Shown: positions 22,521 through 35,092 of the stretch, in pieces
Layout of the letters: every line of letters begins with the position of its first letter
Position numbering within the stretch: position 1 is the stretch's first letter
The notes under the pieces: model-generated
What the model saw: only the letters and a program-made list of their open reading frames with translations
Told to the model about the DNA's origin: nothing
Database searches by the model: none
Translations under genes and position numbers: made by a program
Source: Paraescarpia echinospica
Taxonomy: Eukaryota; Annelida; Polychaeta; Sabellida; Siboglinidae
Reading direction: 5' to 3'
NCBI GenBank assembly: GCA_020002185.1
Contig: CM034543.1
Coordinates: forward strand, 27,211,374 to 27,275,373
Length of the DNA: 64,000 nucleotides

Positions 22521-25500
22521 CTAGCAAGGATAATCGTAACATGAAACGCATTAGTTGCACAATAATATATCAAACCTTAAGGAGACTGGCTCCTGTCTCC
22601 TTAAAACACCTGTACGCCGTGAAATATGAATCAACAGTCCCCTGTACACGGTATATATATATATATGGAACTTCACTATGAATGTCACCATTGGGACTGG
22701 GTAAAAGTAACGTGAATAGCGTGGTGACCATATTAGTGGGACTAATTTCCTTTACTTTAAACTATATATGGAACTAATTTGGGACTGTCCTAGGGTGACC
22801 TAACTTGCAATGTGGCTATATTAATGAGGTGACCCTAAACCAAGGTTCAACTGTAACTACATCACATGTGTGAATGTAGATTCTAATTCGCTTTACGCTA
22901 TATTTTACCATTGTAACTGCCGATCACTATCATTGTGTACACCGTTTCGAAAGATGTGTATGTCGAAATCCGGAGTGTCTGTTTAAATGGTAATGTACTT
23001 CCAACCTAACAGAAATCCTGAGATGTTGTCCAGTTAGGCAAACTATTATGGCTTAAATATCCCCTCCCTAGATTTCATTCTAGTGTATGTAGCTGGTTTT
23101 TTGTTGAAATGCTTTTGGAATAAACATGGGAAATATTACGATTTGTTACGTAAGACTGATGCAGAGACCCCCACACTGATGTTACGCTTCATCACGCTTG
23201 CCCACAGACCTCCCTCTGCACTTTACAGATGGCCCCTTACATAATGTACACATATGTCAATTTGATTTTGAGCAAATGAGGATATATACAGTTGGGAGCT
23301 GAACACTAACCAAGTGGGTTTATATGTTTGTCTAGATAGTTTTGTAACAACTATATATTGTATTATTTTCTGTCAAATGATACAAACATATGATATTATC
23401 TCCTTTGTGAAACATTAACATTCGTTTATCAAATTTCAGATACGTGTATGACTTTTCCAACAATGTAAACAATATATTTGTGACTGAATGCTGTTAGAGT
23501 ATTGCGTTGTAAATGCAGACATATTATGTCATTTGTTTCTTTAAAAACTGTTGAACTGTTTTTTATGACAATAGTGTTTCAGTGTTGTGTGTGGCAGGTT
23601 CGAACCTGCTGGTGTACCGTATCAATACACTGCTGGCTGTGCACACACACTTATTCCATTCAGTAACTTCAGCCGTTTACAATAACTCCATCTAAGCCAA
23701 GTTAATTCCATTTAAACAATAATTGGAAATAGCACAGCAAGTTAGCATGCCACATATAACATGGTAATGGCAGCTAGGTAGGAAGAAACTTCAGAAGGCT
23801 GAGCTGACTTAGTCGTGAAAACAAGGGTGGAACCCAAGTGGGATGAAAATGTAGGAATTTGTACAGAAGTAGAGTTTTAAATTCTCAGAGAAAACCCATC
23901 AACAAGGGAGTATTTCAACCTGAAGAGGGCATCAATATAACATTTCACCCACAATGTCGCCCATTTGTATATATCATAGCACATCAACATGAGATGCAAA
24001 TGTTGCCTATGTGCTATGCAGTGAAAAGATGGCTGGGGGAAAGGAGCCATCTTGCATGGTTTCAACAGAAAGATGTCAGCAGGCGACCACATGCTTAATG
24101 TTTGACAATTACAACTGTACTCTAGCATGAGAGGCTATTCTGCTGATACATATATCTTCTGGGGTGTTTGCCAAGGATAGGTGCAGTACGCGGATGTGTA
24201 CTGCTGTAATGGAATAGTCAATTTTGCAAGTTTTAAATGTGTAGTTGTTTTCAGAACTTTGGATAATACCAAACTGTTTTTACCAGGTACTTTTGTTGTT
24301 GGTTGTGCAATTTGAACTGACACGCTTCATACAGTATGTGCGTTAATCACTAATGTATTTTTCTGGATTTTGAAAGAAATTAATAATGTATTTTGCAAGG
24401 TATATTATGTCCTCACTTTAGTTTCTAGGTTATCAGGGTTTTACTGTATCATATGAACACTTGCCATAACAAGATAACATTTTTGTAACAAATTTATTGA
24501 CACATCTATAACCATGTACACACATGCTGAATAATACTAGGCAGTGGTAATCCGTATGACAATATTTTCAGACAAACCTGTGTATTAAAACAGGCATTTC
24601 TCTTTTACTTTACCTCATGATCAGAGGTAATGAGTGACGAGTCGTTTTGTTTACACTTCTCCAGATTTAAGTACGAATCGGCTTGCTCTTTGCTTAATTA
24701 ACATAATGCCAGGTTTTGATGTGTTTACCATAAAGGTGTGTTATATTCAACAATACGTGGCCAGTAACATCTGTACTGTTATTGCCACCTTGAGATTTAA
24801 AATATAAGTTTTAAAATACAGTGTTACTGAATGTCAAATGTTTGAAACAAGTTCAACTTAGGGAATAACAAAATAATGTTCTCATTGAGGAAACATTGTG
24901 TTTCTTTATATCAAAATAAACAATACACAAGTTACTATTGATAGTATACATATTTGAATCGTGTGAACTTTGCTTGTTACTCCCAATATGAAAGAAAATC
25001 CAACATTACCCAGCTAAATGTAGATCTACACACCATAAACTGTTTTCATCTTGGAACCAATGAGCATCTAGTTTTCACCAGGTCAGATATCCACAGCTAG
25101 ACGAGCATGTCGATAAATCTTTAAAACATTTACTAAAACCTAACGTTTCATTGCCGCACGCTTTTTACATTTTCATTATAATATACTGGCATCTAAAATA
25201 TAAGGCAACAATGGTGTATTTTAAACATAGATATCATTAAACCACACATGGTTCATCCAACTCTACAAAAGCAGGCATGGGACATGTGAAATGTTGCACT
25301 TTCTAATGAAATACATCACAAGATTTCTTTACCCTACAACTCTGTTTCTGTGTGGAAAAATATTCAATATTTGTAGTTGGCATATTTGACATATGCGCTC
25401 AATAAATATTTTGTATTAGACCATCACTTCTGTTGGCTTGATCTAGTGGTATGATTGCACATAATTACCTTATCACTCCATCATATCATCTGACCTTTAA

Positions 25501-26266
25501 CATTCAAGGACAACAATTTACTGCTAGAAAATGTGTACAAATCAAATAAAATTACAAAGAATTCATATCTACAGGCTAATGGTACAATTCATTCAGACAT
25601 TATTTAACCTCCTGTTTCGCATAGACCTGATCTACACATTTCATATCACTGTAGCTACACACAAGTTTACATTGTCTAGATGCTGTTTGCAACATTGAAA
25701 ATACAGCGGGTGTTTCTCTTTGGTTGACTTGGCTACGCTGCCTAAGTCAATATCTATACTTCAGCATTACATATTACAGCATCAGGCCTAGCAGAACCAA
25801 CCAACCAATACTCCAACATCTCACTTCCTGTTGCATAGGCATTCACCTTCGAGACATTTCGTTTGCCATTTCTCACGATTTCCGATACTTAATAATTTCT
25901 TCAGTCATATAATAGACCTTTTTATTATAGACATTTTCCAACCAGATGACAAGAAAACTTCTTTTGTTTCAAATATCAACCAGCCGAATAAACTTTCTTG
26001 TTCTTGTGTGAATAAGTTTCAAATCAAGTATCAACCAGCTGAAATATATAATTTTAATTGGTTACATACATTTATGTTAATAAAACTAATAAAGTTGACA
26101 TAATAATATAATTTTTGTTTAAGAAAATACTGTCTGCAACACTGGCCCCAATTTAGAGATATGTACAATGTAGAAGTTTGAGTTTGTTGCTTTTGAGTAG
26201 CCCGAAGATACACTGTAGCAACTGGACGGTCACAGCAATGAGGGGTGTCAGGGCACCATGACATAC
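22521..26266. other. Noncoding sequence of copy B
   Basis: Homologue of about 5720-9957, with a single unit (about 23430-23870) of the 474-bp block. No gene recognised. A GGTTCGAACC palindrome at about 23598 resembles a tRNA T-arm, but no tRNA fold surrounds it. Confidence 0.45.
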
Positions 26267-26438
26267 CACGACAGCGACAGCAGTGATGTCAAGGGGTCTC
26301 TTGCCCTGGATGTACAGGTTGCTGACACAACCCTTCTGCATCTTCTCGTGCTGGCCAAATGTCATGCCGTCCAGGTTAGGCGCGCCACCTGAAGCATAAC
26401 AACCACTGTCAACCCTCTGGCAACACTGGTCAAACACG
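26267..26438 (-). CDS. Laminin-G-like domain exon, C-terminal half (copy B)
   Basis: The 172-bp counterpart of 9958-10129, same splice borders (TTAACTGTAG acceptor, GTATGT donor) and open frame. It reads SVFDQCCQRVDSGCYASGG and GCVSNLYIQGKRPLDITA. It differs by only a few residues from copy A and has no length change. Its neighbours in copy B include a frameshifted exon, so a functional transcript is doubtful. Confidence 0.55.
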
Positions 26439-27038
26439 CTACAGTTAACCTATCCACACGTGACCTGTTGCCTAGCAAAACCTCTGTCAAGTCATCAGAA
26501 AACATGTGGTGGTTTCGGACAATTCCGTTTGAATATTTTGTTGAAATTCTGGTCACAAAAGTGTTTCTTAATGGCAAAAAGAAAAGGAAAGTTTGTAAAT
26601 TGACAACTGTATGTGGGAATGTTTCACTTATGAGATGTCATGCAGCAATAGCAATGTAATTCACGTATATACAACCATTAACAACATTCTTGGCAAAGCA
26701 AAGCTTGACAGAGGTCAAATACAAAATTCAATTGTGATGTAAGCAAAACCGCGATGTAGTGAATACATCAATTATTACACAAACTAACAAAAATACTGTT
26801 CCATCACAAGGGATCACTTGATCACTTGTATTTTCACGGTTAGGTAAGAAACCAAGTGCTTAGTTGGGTATTTTGTGTGCATCATGGCGCTACCCACATA
26901 TATGCAAGAGACGGTTTCAAGAGGTATTTACATTTGATAAAGATTGCATAACTTGGGACAGTTGTATGCAATGCCATGCATGTATTCGATAACTGTTCCT
27001 TGCAACATTTTTAAGTACAAGATATTTGTGAAACTTAC

Positions 27039-27171
27039 CAATATACAAGTTGAGGCGTGTGTTCAGGTTGAGTAATACCACTCCAGATTCTCCCTTCACA
27101 AAGCTCAATCCGCTGATCTCAAGACTTCCTTTCCTCCCAGTTCTGAAGTCAACAGCATCATCCATATTCAT
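27039..27171 (-). CDS. Laminin-G-like domain exon, N-terminal part (copy B)
   Basis: The 133-bp counterpart of 10744-10876, with the same donor (ATTG/GTAAGT) and the open reading AVDFRTGRKGSLEISG, then LSFVKGESGVVLLNLNTR and LNLYIG. It again ends one base into a codon and again lies downstream of the exon it should precede. Confidence 0.45.
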
Positions 27172-27659
27172 CTACTCATACCATAGCTAATATAAGAAAT
27201 ACCTGGGTTTTATTTTTAAACTGAAAAAAATGCTTTAAAATTCATATCGGTTAAAGTATGATCTATAATTAGCTATTAATATGATGAAAAATCAGTAAAT
27301 GTTGGGATTCTTGCATCACCATTTTCTAACTGGAGTTTTCAGTTGCCACCATTTTGCACATAACAGATATTCAAACCTATTTTGTTTTATTAAAATAAGT
27401 GACATCACTGGAATCGAACTACGAAAAAACAGAATAAATGATGAGAATCATTTGTAAAGATTGTTAAGGACTGTTAAAATATATAGTAACCACATTGGTT
27501 TCAATGTATTCATTAATTGGATTTAACTTATTGTTATCTTAGCTTAGTTTGAAATTAAACTAATTTACTTAATTTAACTAGACTTTTCTTACACATTTTA
27601 CATTTGCACCATCTTTGAGCTGATTTAAATCCAGATATACTGTGCATTATAAAATGCCT

Positions 27660-29097
27660 AATTTATTATATATGAAATATAATATTGTTCATGGCTCCAA
27701 AATTCCATTAGATTGCAAAAAATAAACTTACTTTGTTTAAACAATTGCTCCAAAGTTTATTTCTTGCTGCTTGATTTACTATTTAATTACATATGTGACT
27801 GAACTGGCGTGACATGCTATGTGCCTACATAATATCTAGTAACCATTGTAGCACATTTATCTAGGTGCATATACTTGCAGCAGACTATGTTCTCTTTAAT
27901 GTGTATCTAGTTTAATTCAAATAACAATTCTTGGACTATCATATGGTGAAAATGCCACAAACACTACATTGTTCTGGAGAATAAATAGTTCTATGTCAAG
28001 GTTCATAACCGATCAGTATCCTAAACACTTCATACATGACCTGCACACAGCAAACCAGGTATTAAGTCGCACAGGTCTATTTTGAACACAAACCAAGAAT
28101 AACTGTGTAAGTCATGTTCCATCAATTTTAAGATTTTGGCATAAATGCATACTTTATAATCTCATATTCCAAAGTCCAGTAATCCCAAACTAATAAAATA
28201 CATGCACTTATGAACCCATATTTTATAAATCCAAACAGATAATATCAATCAAAATTACCTTGTTTCTCAAAATATCTTTTTTTATAGTTTGCTTCAATTT
28301 TTGCAATAAATCAAAATCTACTGAAGATATTTCAATTTAAAGCTCAAGTCCAGTGGAATTCAAAAAGGTACAAAACTCAATTTATTATATATGAAATATA
28401 ATATTGTTCATGGCTCCAAAATTCCATTAGATTGCAAAAAATAAACTTACTTTGTTTAAACAATTGCTCCAAAGTTTATTTCTTGCTGCTTGATTTACTA
28501 TTTAATTACATATGTGACTGAACTGGCGTGACATGCTATGTGCCTACATAATATCTAGTAACCATTGTAGCACATTTATCTAGGTGCATATACTTGCAGC
28601 AGACTATGTTCTCTTTAATGTGTATCTAGTTTAATTCAAATAACAATTCTTGGACTATCATATAGTGAAAATGCCACAAACACTACATTGTTCTGGAGAA
28701 TAAATTGTTCTATGTCAAGGTTCATAACCGATCAGTATCCTAAACACTTCATACATGACCTGCACACAGCAAACCAGGTATTAAGTCGCACAGGTCTATT
28801 TTGAACACAAACCAAGAATAACTGTGTAAGTCATGTTCCATCAATTTTAAGATTTTTGTATAAATGCATACTTTATAATCTCATATTCCAAAGTCCAGTA
28901 ATCCCAAACTAATAAAATACATGCACTTATGAACCCATATTTTATAAATCCCAACAGATAATATCAGTCAAAATTACCTTGTTTCTCAAAATGTCTTTTT
29001 TTTATAGTTTGCTTCAATTTTTGCAATAAATCAAAATCTACTGAAGATATTTCAATTTAAAGCTCAAGTCCAGTGGAATTCAAAAAGGTACAAAACT
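27660..29097. repeat. 719-bp tandem duplication unique to copy B
   Basis: The block starting AATTTATTATATATGAAATA at 27660 restarts at 28379 and ends at about 29097 with GGTACAAAACTCAA. The two units differ by only about 1-2% by eye. Copy A has a single unit (about 11390-12107). The junction joins the unit end (AAACTCAA) to its start, with only the dinucleotide AA shared. Confidence 0.95.
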
Positions 29098-29154
29098 CAA
29101 TTTCACAATTTTGCAACTGTGGCAGGCCATATATGTAAATCTTGAACATGTTCC

Positions 29155-29290
29155 TTTGAAAGGCTTGTACACAATCCTCTGCAAGGCTAGTACATTATCC
29201 TCTGCAAGACCAGTACATGATCCTCTGCAAAACTTGAACATGATCCTCTGCAAGACTTGTACATGATCCTCTACAAAGTTTATAAGGGGT
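29155..29290. repeat. 23-bp minisatellite (copy B)
   Basis: About five units of the GATCCTCTGCAAGAC repeat, two fewer than in copy A. Confidence 0.8.
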
Positions 29291-29459
29291 CCTATGTGAA
29301 GTTGGGATATATTTGCTACGACAAAAACTGGTATGCCAATATTTGATGTGGTCCTAACATCATGGTAAGAATGTATAACAGTACTGCCTTGGTCTTTGTA
29401 AGGTGTCAATCTCATTAATGGTCTTACAGGAATGTTGAACTTGGCACATACCAAGTTCA

Positions 29460-29797
29460 AGAGGAGTTGGACCTGGCATGGGTTGGATCTATCATGAGTT
29501 GGAGTTGTCATGGCGTGGATCTTTCATGAGTTGGATCTCTCATCATTTGGATCTGACACGGGCTGGGTCTGGTATGAGTTGGATCTGTCATGAGTTGGAT
29601 CTGACGACTTGGATTTGTTATGAAATGGATCTCTCATGAGTTTGATCTGTCATGAATTGGATCTATCATGAGTTGGATCTGACACGGGTTGGGTCTGGCA
29701 TGAGTTGGATCTGTCACTAATTAGATCTGACATGACTTGGATTTGTCATGAATTGGATCTATCATGAGTTGGACCTGGCATGAATTGGGTATCTCAC
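29460..29797. repeat. Degenerate minisatellite of about 19 bp (copy B)
   Basis: Imperfect CATGAGTTGGATCTG units ending at the donor side of the laminin-G-like exon. Shorter than in copy A. Confidence 0.8.
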
Positions 29798-29898
29798 CGC
29801 CGTTGATGCCGAGTGAGATGTCCTGCTGATTGCGTTCAGCTACGATGGTCATCCACATCCCCGCTTCATTGTCTCCTTGCTCTTCAGGATCGCCGACC
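29798..29898 (-). pseudogene. Laminin-G-like domain exon with a one-base deletion (copy B)
   Basis: Counterpart of 12972-13073, but 101 instead of 102 bp. One G/C is missing in the AAGC-CGGGG stretch (about 29862). Copy A reads KPGIWMTIVA here, whereas this copy reads SAILKSKETMKRGCG and then hits a stop. Splice sites are kept. Either copy B is nonfunctional or this is a homopolymer error in the assembly. Confidence 0.6.
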
Positions 29899-30917
29899 CT
29901 ACAACAGCCACAATCACCAAGTGGTCCCTACACACAACAACAGCCACAATCACCAAGTGGTCCCTACACACAACAACAGCCACAATCACCAAGTGGTCCC
30001 TACACACAACAACAGGCACAATCACCAAGTGGTCCCTACACACAACAACAGGCACAATCACCAAGTGGTCCCTACACACAACAACAGCCACAATCACCAA
30101 GTGGTCCCTACACACAACAACAGCCACAATCACCAAGTGGTCCCTACACACAACAACAGCCACAATCACCAAGTGGTCCCTACACGCAACAACAGCCACA
30201 ATCACCAAGTGGTCCCTACACGCAACAACAGGCACAATCACCAAGTGGTCCCTACACACAACAACAGGCACAATCACCAAGTGGTCCCTACACACAACAA
30301 CAGGCACAATCACCAAGTGGTCCCTACACACAACAACAGGCACAATCACCAAGTGGTCCCTACACACAACAACAGCCACAATCACCAAGTGGTCCCTACA
30401 CACAACAACAGCCACAATCACCAAGTGGTCCCTACACACAACAACAGCCACAATCACCAAGTGGTCCCTACACACAACAACAGCCACAATCACCAAGTGG
30501 TCCCTACACGCAACAACAGGCACAATCACCAAGTGGTCCCTACACACAACAGCCACAATCACCAAGTGGTCCCTACACACAACAACAGGCACAATCACCA
30601 AGTGGTCCCTACACACAACAACAGCCACAATCACCAAGTGGTCCCTACACACAACAACAGCCACAATCACCAAGTGGTACACACAAACAACAGCTACAAT
30701 CACCAAGTGGTACCTACACACAACAGCCACAATCACCAAGTGGTACCTACATGCAACAACAGCCACAATCACCAAGTGGTACCGTACATGCAACAACAGC
30801 CACAATCACCAAGTGGTACCTACATGCAACAACAGCCACAATCACCAAGTGGTCCCTACACACAACAACAGCCACAATCACCAAGTGGTCCCTACACGCA
30901 ACAACAGGCACAGTCAG
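29899..30917. repeat. 33-bp minisatellite, about 31 units (copy B)
   Basis: Same 33-bp unit as at 13074-14457, but about ten units fewer and more homogeneous. Most units end CCCTACACACAACAACAG, and many carry a CAGGCACAATCACC variant that is absent from A. Different variants dominate in the two arrays, so they have been homogenised separately. The long open frames are repeat artefacts. Confidence 0.95.
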
Positions 30918-31136
30918 TATGAGTCAGTATGACCTTGTTTCTCATAACAGTTTACTTCAATTTTGGTGATAAATCAAAAACTACAGAAGATATTACAATT
31001 GAGGTATCATTTTAAAGCACACAATCTGTGGGATTCAAAAAGGTATAAAATTCACTTTCACAATTTTGCGATTTAATACCCACTTCGCTGTGGCAGGTCA
31101 CATACGTATGTCTAAAGTGTAAACTTGTTGAGTTAC

Positions 31137-31224
31137 CAGTGCGTCCTCATAAGACTTCAGTTCCTTCAGACTCCTCAGTGCCTTCTCATTCGCCTCCTTC
31201 ACATGGGGCTCTACTCCTTCATGT
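31137..31224 (-). CDS. SART3: SART3-like HAT-repeat exon (copy B)
   Basis: An 88-bp counterpart of 14691-14778 with the same acceptor and donor. It reads HEGVEPHVKEANEKALRSL, then KELKSYEDAL, with no stop. It is the next SART3-like exon downstream of 35093-35275 on the minus strand. The exon expected in between (the part ending just before the IPLYDMExTFxEYxxW-type region of SART3) is not seen in 31225-35092, where the LINE sits. Five replacements relative to copy A in 29 codons suggest weak constraint. Confidence 0.55.
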
Positions 31225-31289
31225 CTGATGCACACAAACACAGGGAAACAGTCGAAGATAAACCTGGCACCAATCCCATCATAATCAAG

Positions 31290-31355
<66 letters not shown>

Positions 31356-31362
31356 CGTGTGT
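31290..31362. repeat. TG microsatellite (copy B)
   Basis: A (TG)n run of about 60 bp, slightly longer than in copy A. The near-identity to copy A starts directly to its right. Confidence 0.95.
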
Positions 31363-32260
31363 TAATGTGCCAAACTTTCAGAAATTAATCTGTGCTCCTA
31401 TGTGTTTATTTTATTTAAATTCCTCATCGGTCAAAGTTTTTTTTTACCAGTTTCAGGGTTTGTACCAGACATTAGACGGACGTAATTTTATTCTTCACAA
31501 TATTACACATGCACAGGATTCAAACACAGGTTCTTTGGACATATCACATGGAAACAGTCAAAGGCAGTCTATTTGTACACTAGTACCCACCAATGTCTAT
31601 AGCTAGGTACTTATTCATACAACTGAGTGAAATGGAGTAATTTGGAGTGAACGAACTTGCCAAAGGTTTGACATGGCAGCACAGGATTTTGAAGTTCCTC
31701 GTTGTTCAAGAATTTTTACTGGTTTTAGGGTTTATACCTGATATTACATGGATGTAATGTTTTCTGGAACAGTTCTGAAGTTTGTTGATCAGTTGGGGTA
31801 GGGTTGGCACATTTCTGCCCTCACGGTAGAAACAGTGTGGCACAAATACTTTCTGCCCATGCGACAGAAATACCTTTCTCCCCTAGTTTCTGTCCTTATG
31901 GCAGAAACTCCCAAAATACTCCCAAGTTTTATACAGATATATTTTACTATCAATATCAACATTCCTGCTTCCTCAGAACCGTATTGTCTGCGATTCTATC
32001 GGACTTTGTGATTTTAGTAAGTAGAAGTGACGTTTTTTATGATTTAATCAGTTTTAATATCAGGGTGCACCTGTGTGAAACAAGCTGTGATTCAGCCATG
32101 CGTGAACTATAGTCAGGTCATTACCTACATATCATGCATGACCGGAGATGTCAATGCCAATTGACATGTGGACTTAACGACATCTTCATTGCCCAGGACA
32201 AATTGACACAACCTGTGCGCAGTCAAGCGTAAACAGTACAATCCTTAAAATTCACTTGTA
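31363..32260. other. Noncoding sequence with dispersed repeat (copy B)
   Basis: Almost base-for-base identical to 14914-15800. No gene recognised. Confidence 0.55.
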
Positions 32261-32266
32261 TACTGG

Positions 32267-34580
32267 ATGCAAAATCTGATAAAAGATTGTTGCTGTCGTC
32301 AACACCAAAGCCCTTGTCCGTGTGCCACTAGCAATAAATACTGCTGTGTTAGTGTGTATATAGAACTGGCAGCAATGGTCAGAAATCGCCAATCAAAATG
32401 GTCACCCTCGAATCGCTCACCTATAATTGGTATCTCCACAGAAATCTGGAGTCCGTATTGGCTCTTTCCAAGCGGGTGCGCCACAGCGAACAAATGGCCG
32501 TGCTGGCAGAGCTTTGGAAAGGCGATCCATGCGAAATCGATCATCGGGTGGATAGGGCCATACAGCCCCCTCACCGCCCTGCTCTGCCTTCACGTCGGCC
32601 TGATGCTGGCGTCGCTGCTTGGGAGGAATGATGCCATTGAGGTCATTTAGGGTGAAACAGCAATCCTAAACCCACACCTAGAGCAAACACCTCACACATC
32701 CTATCTGGACTATAAGATATTAAAAGCAGGAGACATTCAGCTAAACCCGGGACCCATAGAGAATGGTTGCCACGTTTGCAGCAAGACAGTGGACTCACAA
32801 CATGGTCTACAATGTGACACTTGTGATGTTTGGTTGCATCCCGACTGTGTCAATGTTAACCAATGGGAACTTTGTGCATTTGAAACGTATGATATCCTCT
32901 TTACGTGTCCAAGGTGTGAATAGGAGGAAAATGACAACAATGACATAAATAACATTGAATGTGATGTATTTAGGGGAGGCGATAGATTCTCAAATATTGA
33001 TGTGGGTGGAGATATACAAACAATACTAGACCCTCCCACTGTCGCTGGTCTATCTTTTGCTCATATTAATGTAAACGGTATTGATGTCTTGTTGACAACT
33101 TTTTTAATGAAAGCCTTTCGACATTATTGGCATTATTGAAACAAAACTCACAAATGATATGCCCACTAGCAAGTTTGACATTGATGGATATGAATTATTC
33201 CGAGCTGATAGGAAGAAAGTGGGTAAAAAGCCAGGAGGAGGCTGTGCTCTTTATATTAGAGACAACGTAAACTTTGAAGAAAAATCAGATTTGATATCAC
33301 AAGATCTGGAAGGCATTTGTGGAATAGTCACATTAAAAAACAAACAAGACTATTATTGCAAGCATATACAGACCTCCAAATGAAAAGATTAACTGGTTTT
33401 ATTAAATGGATCAGCTACTAAATAACTTTAGTTATATACTAAGCTGGAGCTCATCATCAATGGTGATCTTAACTGTGATTTATTAAAACAACCATTAGAA
33501 AATCACACTAAGAACTTTGTACAAACATGTATGTCACATCAGTTAACTCAGCTTGTTAACAAACCCACCAGAGTAACATCCACAAGTTGTACCTTGATTG
33601 ATGTGATTATGACTACTGAGCCTGATAAGATAGTGAAGCAGGAGGTCATATCTGGTGGAATTGCAGACCACTATATTGTCTACTGTGTCAACTCTTATAA
33701 GTCCCACGCACCTACACAGACTCATAATACAGTGGAAATGAGAAATTTCAAAAACTTTGATAAGGAAATTAAAGATGATATTAAAATGAAACATTATTTA
33801 AAAAAATAGCACATTCTAAAGGATTACAAATATTTTGGCAAATGTATAGGCACTTCAGGAATGTCGTTTTGAATTCTCTCAAGACTGCAAAGCGGGACTA
33901 CTACACTGGTCTAATCCTGGAAAATAAGAAGAAACCAAAATTAAATGTGGAATGCCTAAAAGAACTCCTGCCAGGAATATCCAAGTCCAGCCCCAAAGGT
34001 GTACTTGTTGAAGGTAAAACAATTACTGATCCAAAATGTAAGGCCAATGCATTCAACAAGTATTTTATATAAATCGGTCAAGAATTGACAAGTAAGCTTT
34101 CACCAGCTGCTTCATTCACTCCACCTAAACCACCCAAAATACCTGCTTTTACTTTCCCTACTGTCACACCTGATTTTATTGAACAACAAATAAGGAATAT
34201 GCCTGAAAATAAATATGTTGGTCTGGACAGACTGCCTGGCAGACTGCTACGCGTAGCAGCACCAGTGATATCACATAAGCTTCAGGATCCTCTTGGTCTG
34301 GCCGTCCTGCTTGTGTTGTTGTTCCTGGCTTGTCACAGCCCCCAGCGCAGGCTGCAACAGAGAGAACAACTGTCCATGACACCAGGGACTGTTTCACTAC
34401 GGTAAAGAACTCATCGAGAAAATCCATCACTAAACAGAATCCTTGTTACATTGAAGAAGCTTTTCAAAATGCTCAGTATCGAGGCCAACCTTACCCCAAC
34501 GATCCTCTTAACGCAGCTTTCCAAAAATTTCTGTCATCGAGACATTTGAAAGTACCATCAACAAGTTTTGTTTAAAGAAA
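32267..34580 (+). mobile_element. CR1/L2-type LINE remnant with 2A-like motif, PHD finger and endonuclease (copy B)
   Basis: Homologue of 15817-18110 with the same domain order. GDIQLNPGP is at 32729-32755, the PHD finger ends with a stop at 32921, the endonuclease lies at about 33040-33700 and the RT start at about 33930-34280. A 14-bp addition at about 32475 (GGGTGCGCCACAGC) joins two frames, so the N-terminal region is one open frame of 127 codons here. The endonuclease frameshifts and the missing RT are shared with copy A, so the element was dead before duplication. Confidence 0.85.
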
Positions 34581-34645
34581 GAAACATTTCCTCTGCTATT
34601 TTAATCTTAAGTGCTAGTTTTAAGTAAACTGTTTATAGCAAAACA

Positions 34646-35055
34646 TGTATGAAGTATTATGTGATGAGTTTTTCTACACATTTTTATTGCTGCCTACAAT
34701 GTGTTTTAAATGATTGATCAATTGCATTACTGCCATATCAATGTGCATCTAAAGGAAAATTTCCATTTTTAATGCAATGCTAAAGTTGTTGTATGAAGTA
34801 TTGTGTGATGAGTGTTTTAAAATTTTTTAATGCTCACTATAGTGTGTTTTACCAATTTTACGTGTATTACCACTTTTATTATTCGCATTTCAACGTGTAT
34901 CTAAAGAAAATGTTCTGTTTTTAATAGTGCTTTAAATAGACAATAAAGTTATTGAAACAGGAGAACAACACCCACCTGCAGCCCAATGAGTATCTAAAGG
35001 TAAATTTATGTTTCTAATGCAGTGTTTTAAATGGACAGTAAAGTTATTGAATCTT
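34646..35055. repeat. Diverged tandem repeats of about 110-150 bp after the LINE
   Basis: TGTATGAAGTATTATGTGAT (34647) ... ATGTGCATCTAAAGGAAAAT recurs as TGTATGAAGTATTGTGTGAT (34791) ... ACGTGTATCTAAAGAAAATG, and then partially around 34980 (GAGTATCTAAAGGTAAATTT). Two of the units end in similar CAGTAAAGTTATTGAA / CAATAAAGTTATTGAA stretches, the second with an AATAAA signal. They may be repeated 3' ends of the LINE. Confidence 0.7.
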
Positions 35056-35092
35056 GAAAGACAGGAAAAGAAGATGAGCCAATAGCACCCAC

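Larger units (their letters stand above)
20158..34753. repeat. Segmental duplication, copy B (about 14.6 kb)
   Basis: Direct repeat of 2741-18283. It is about 0.95 kb shorter overall: it lost one 474-bp unit and parts of the LINE and minisatellite, but gained a 719-bp tandem duplication. Its right end is not a demonstrated breakpoint, because copy A runs into the gap at the homologous position. Confidence 0.95.
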
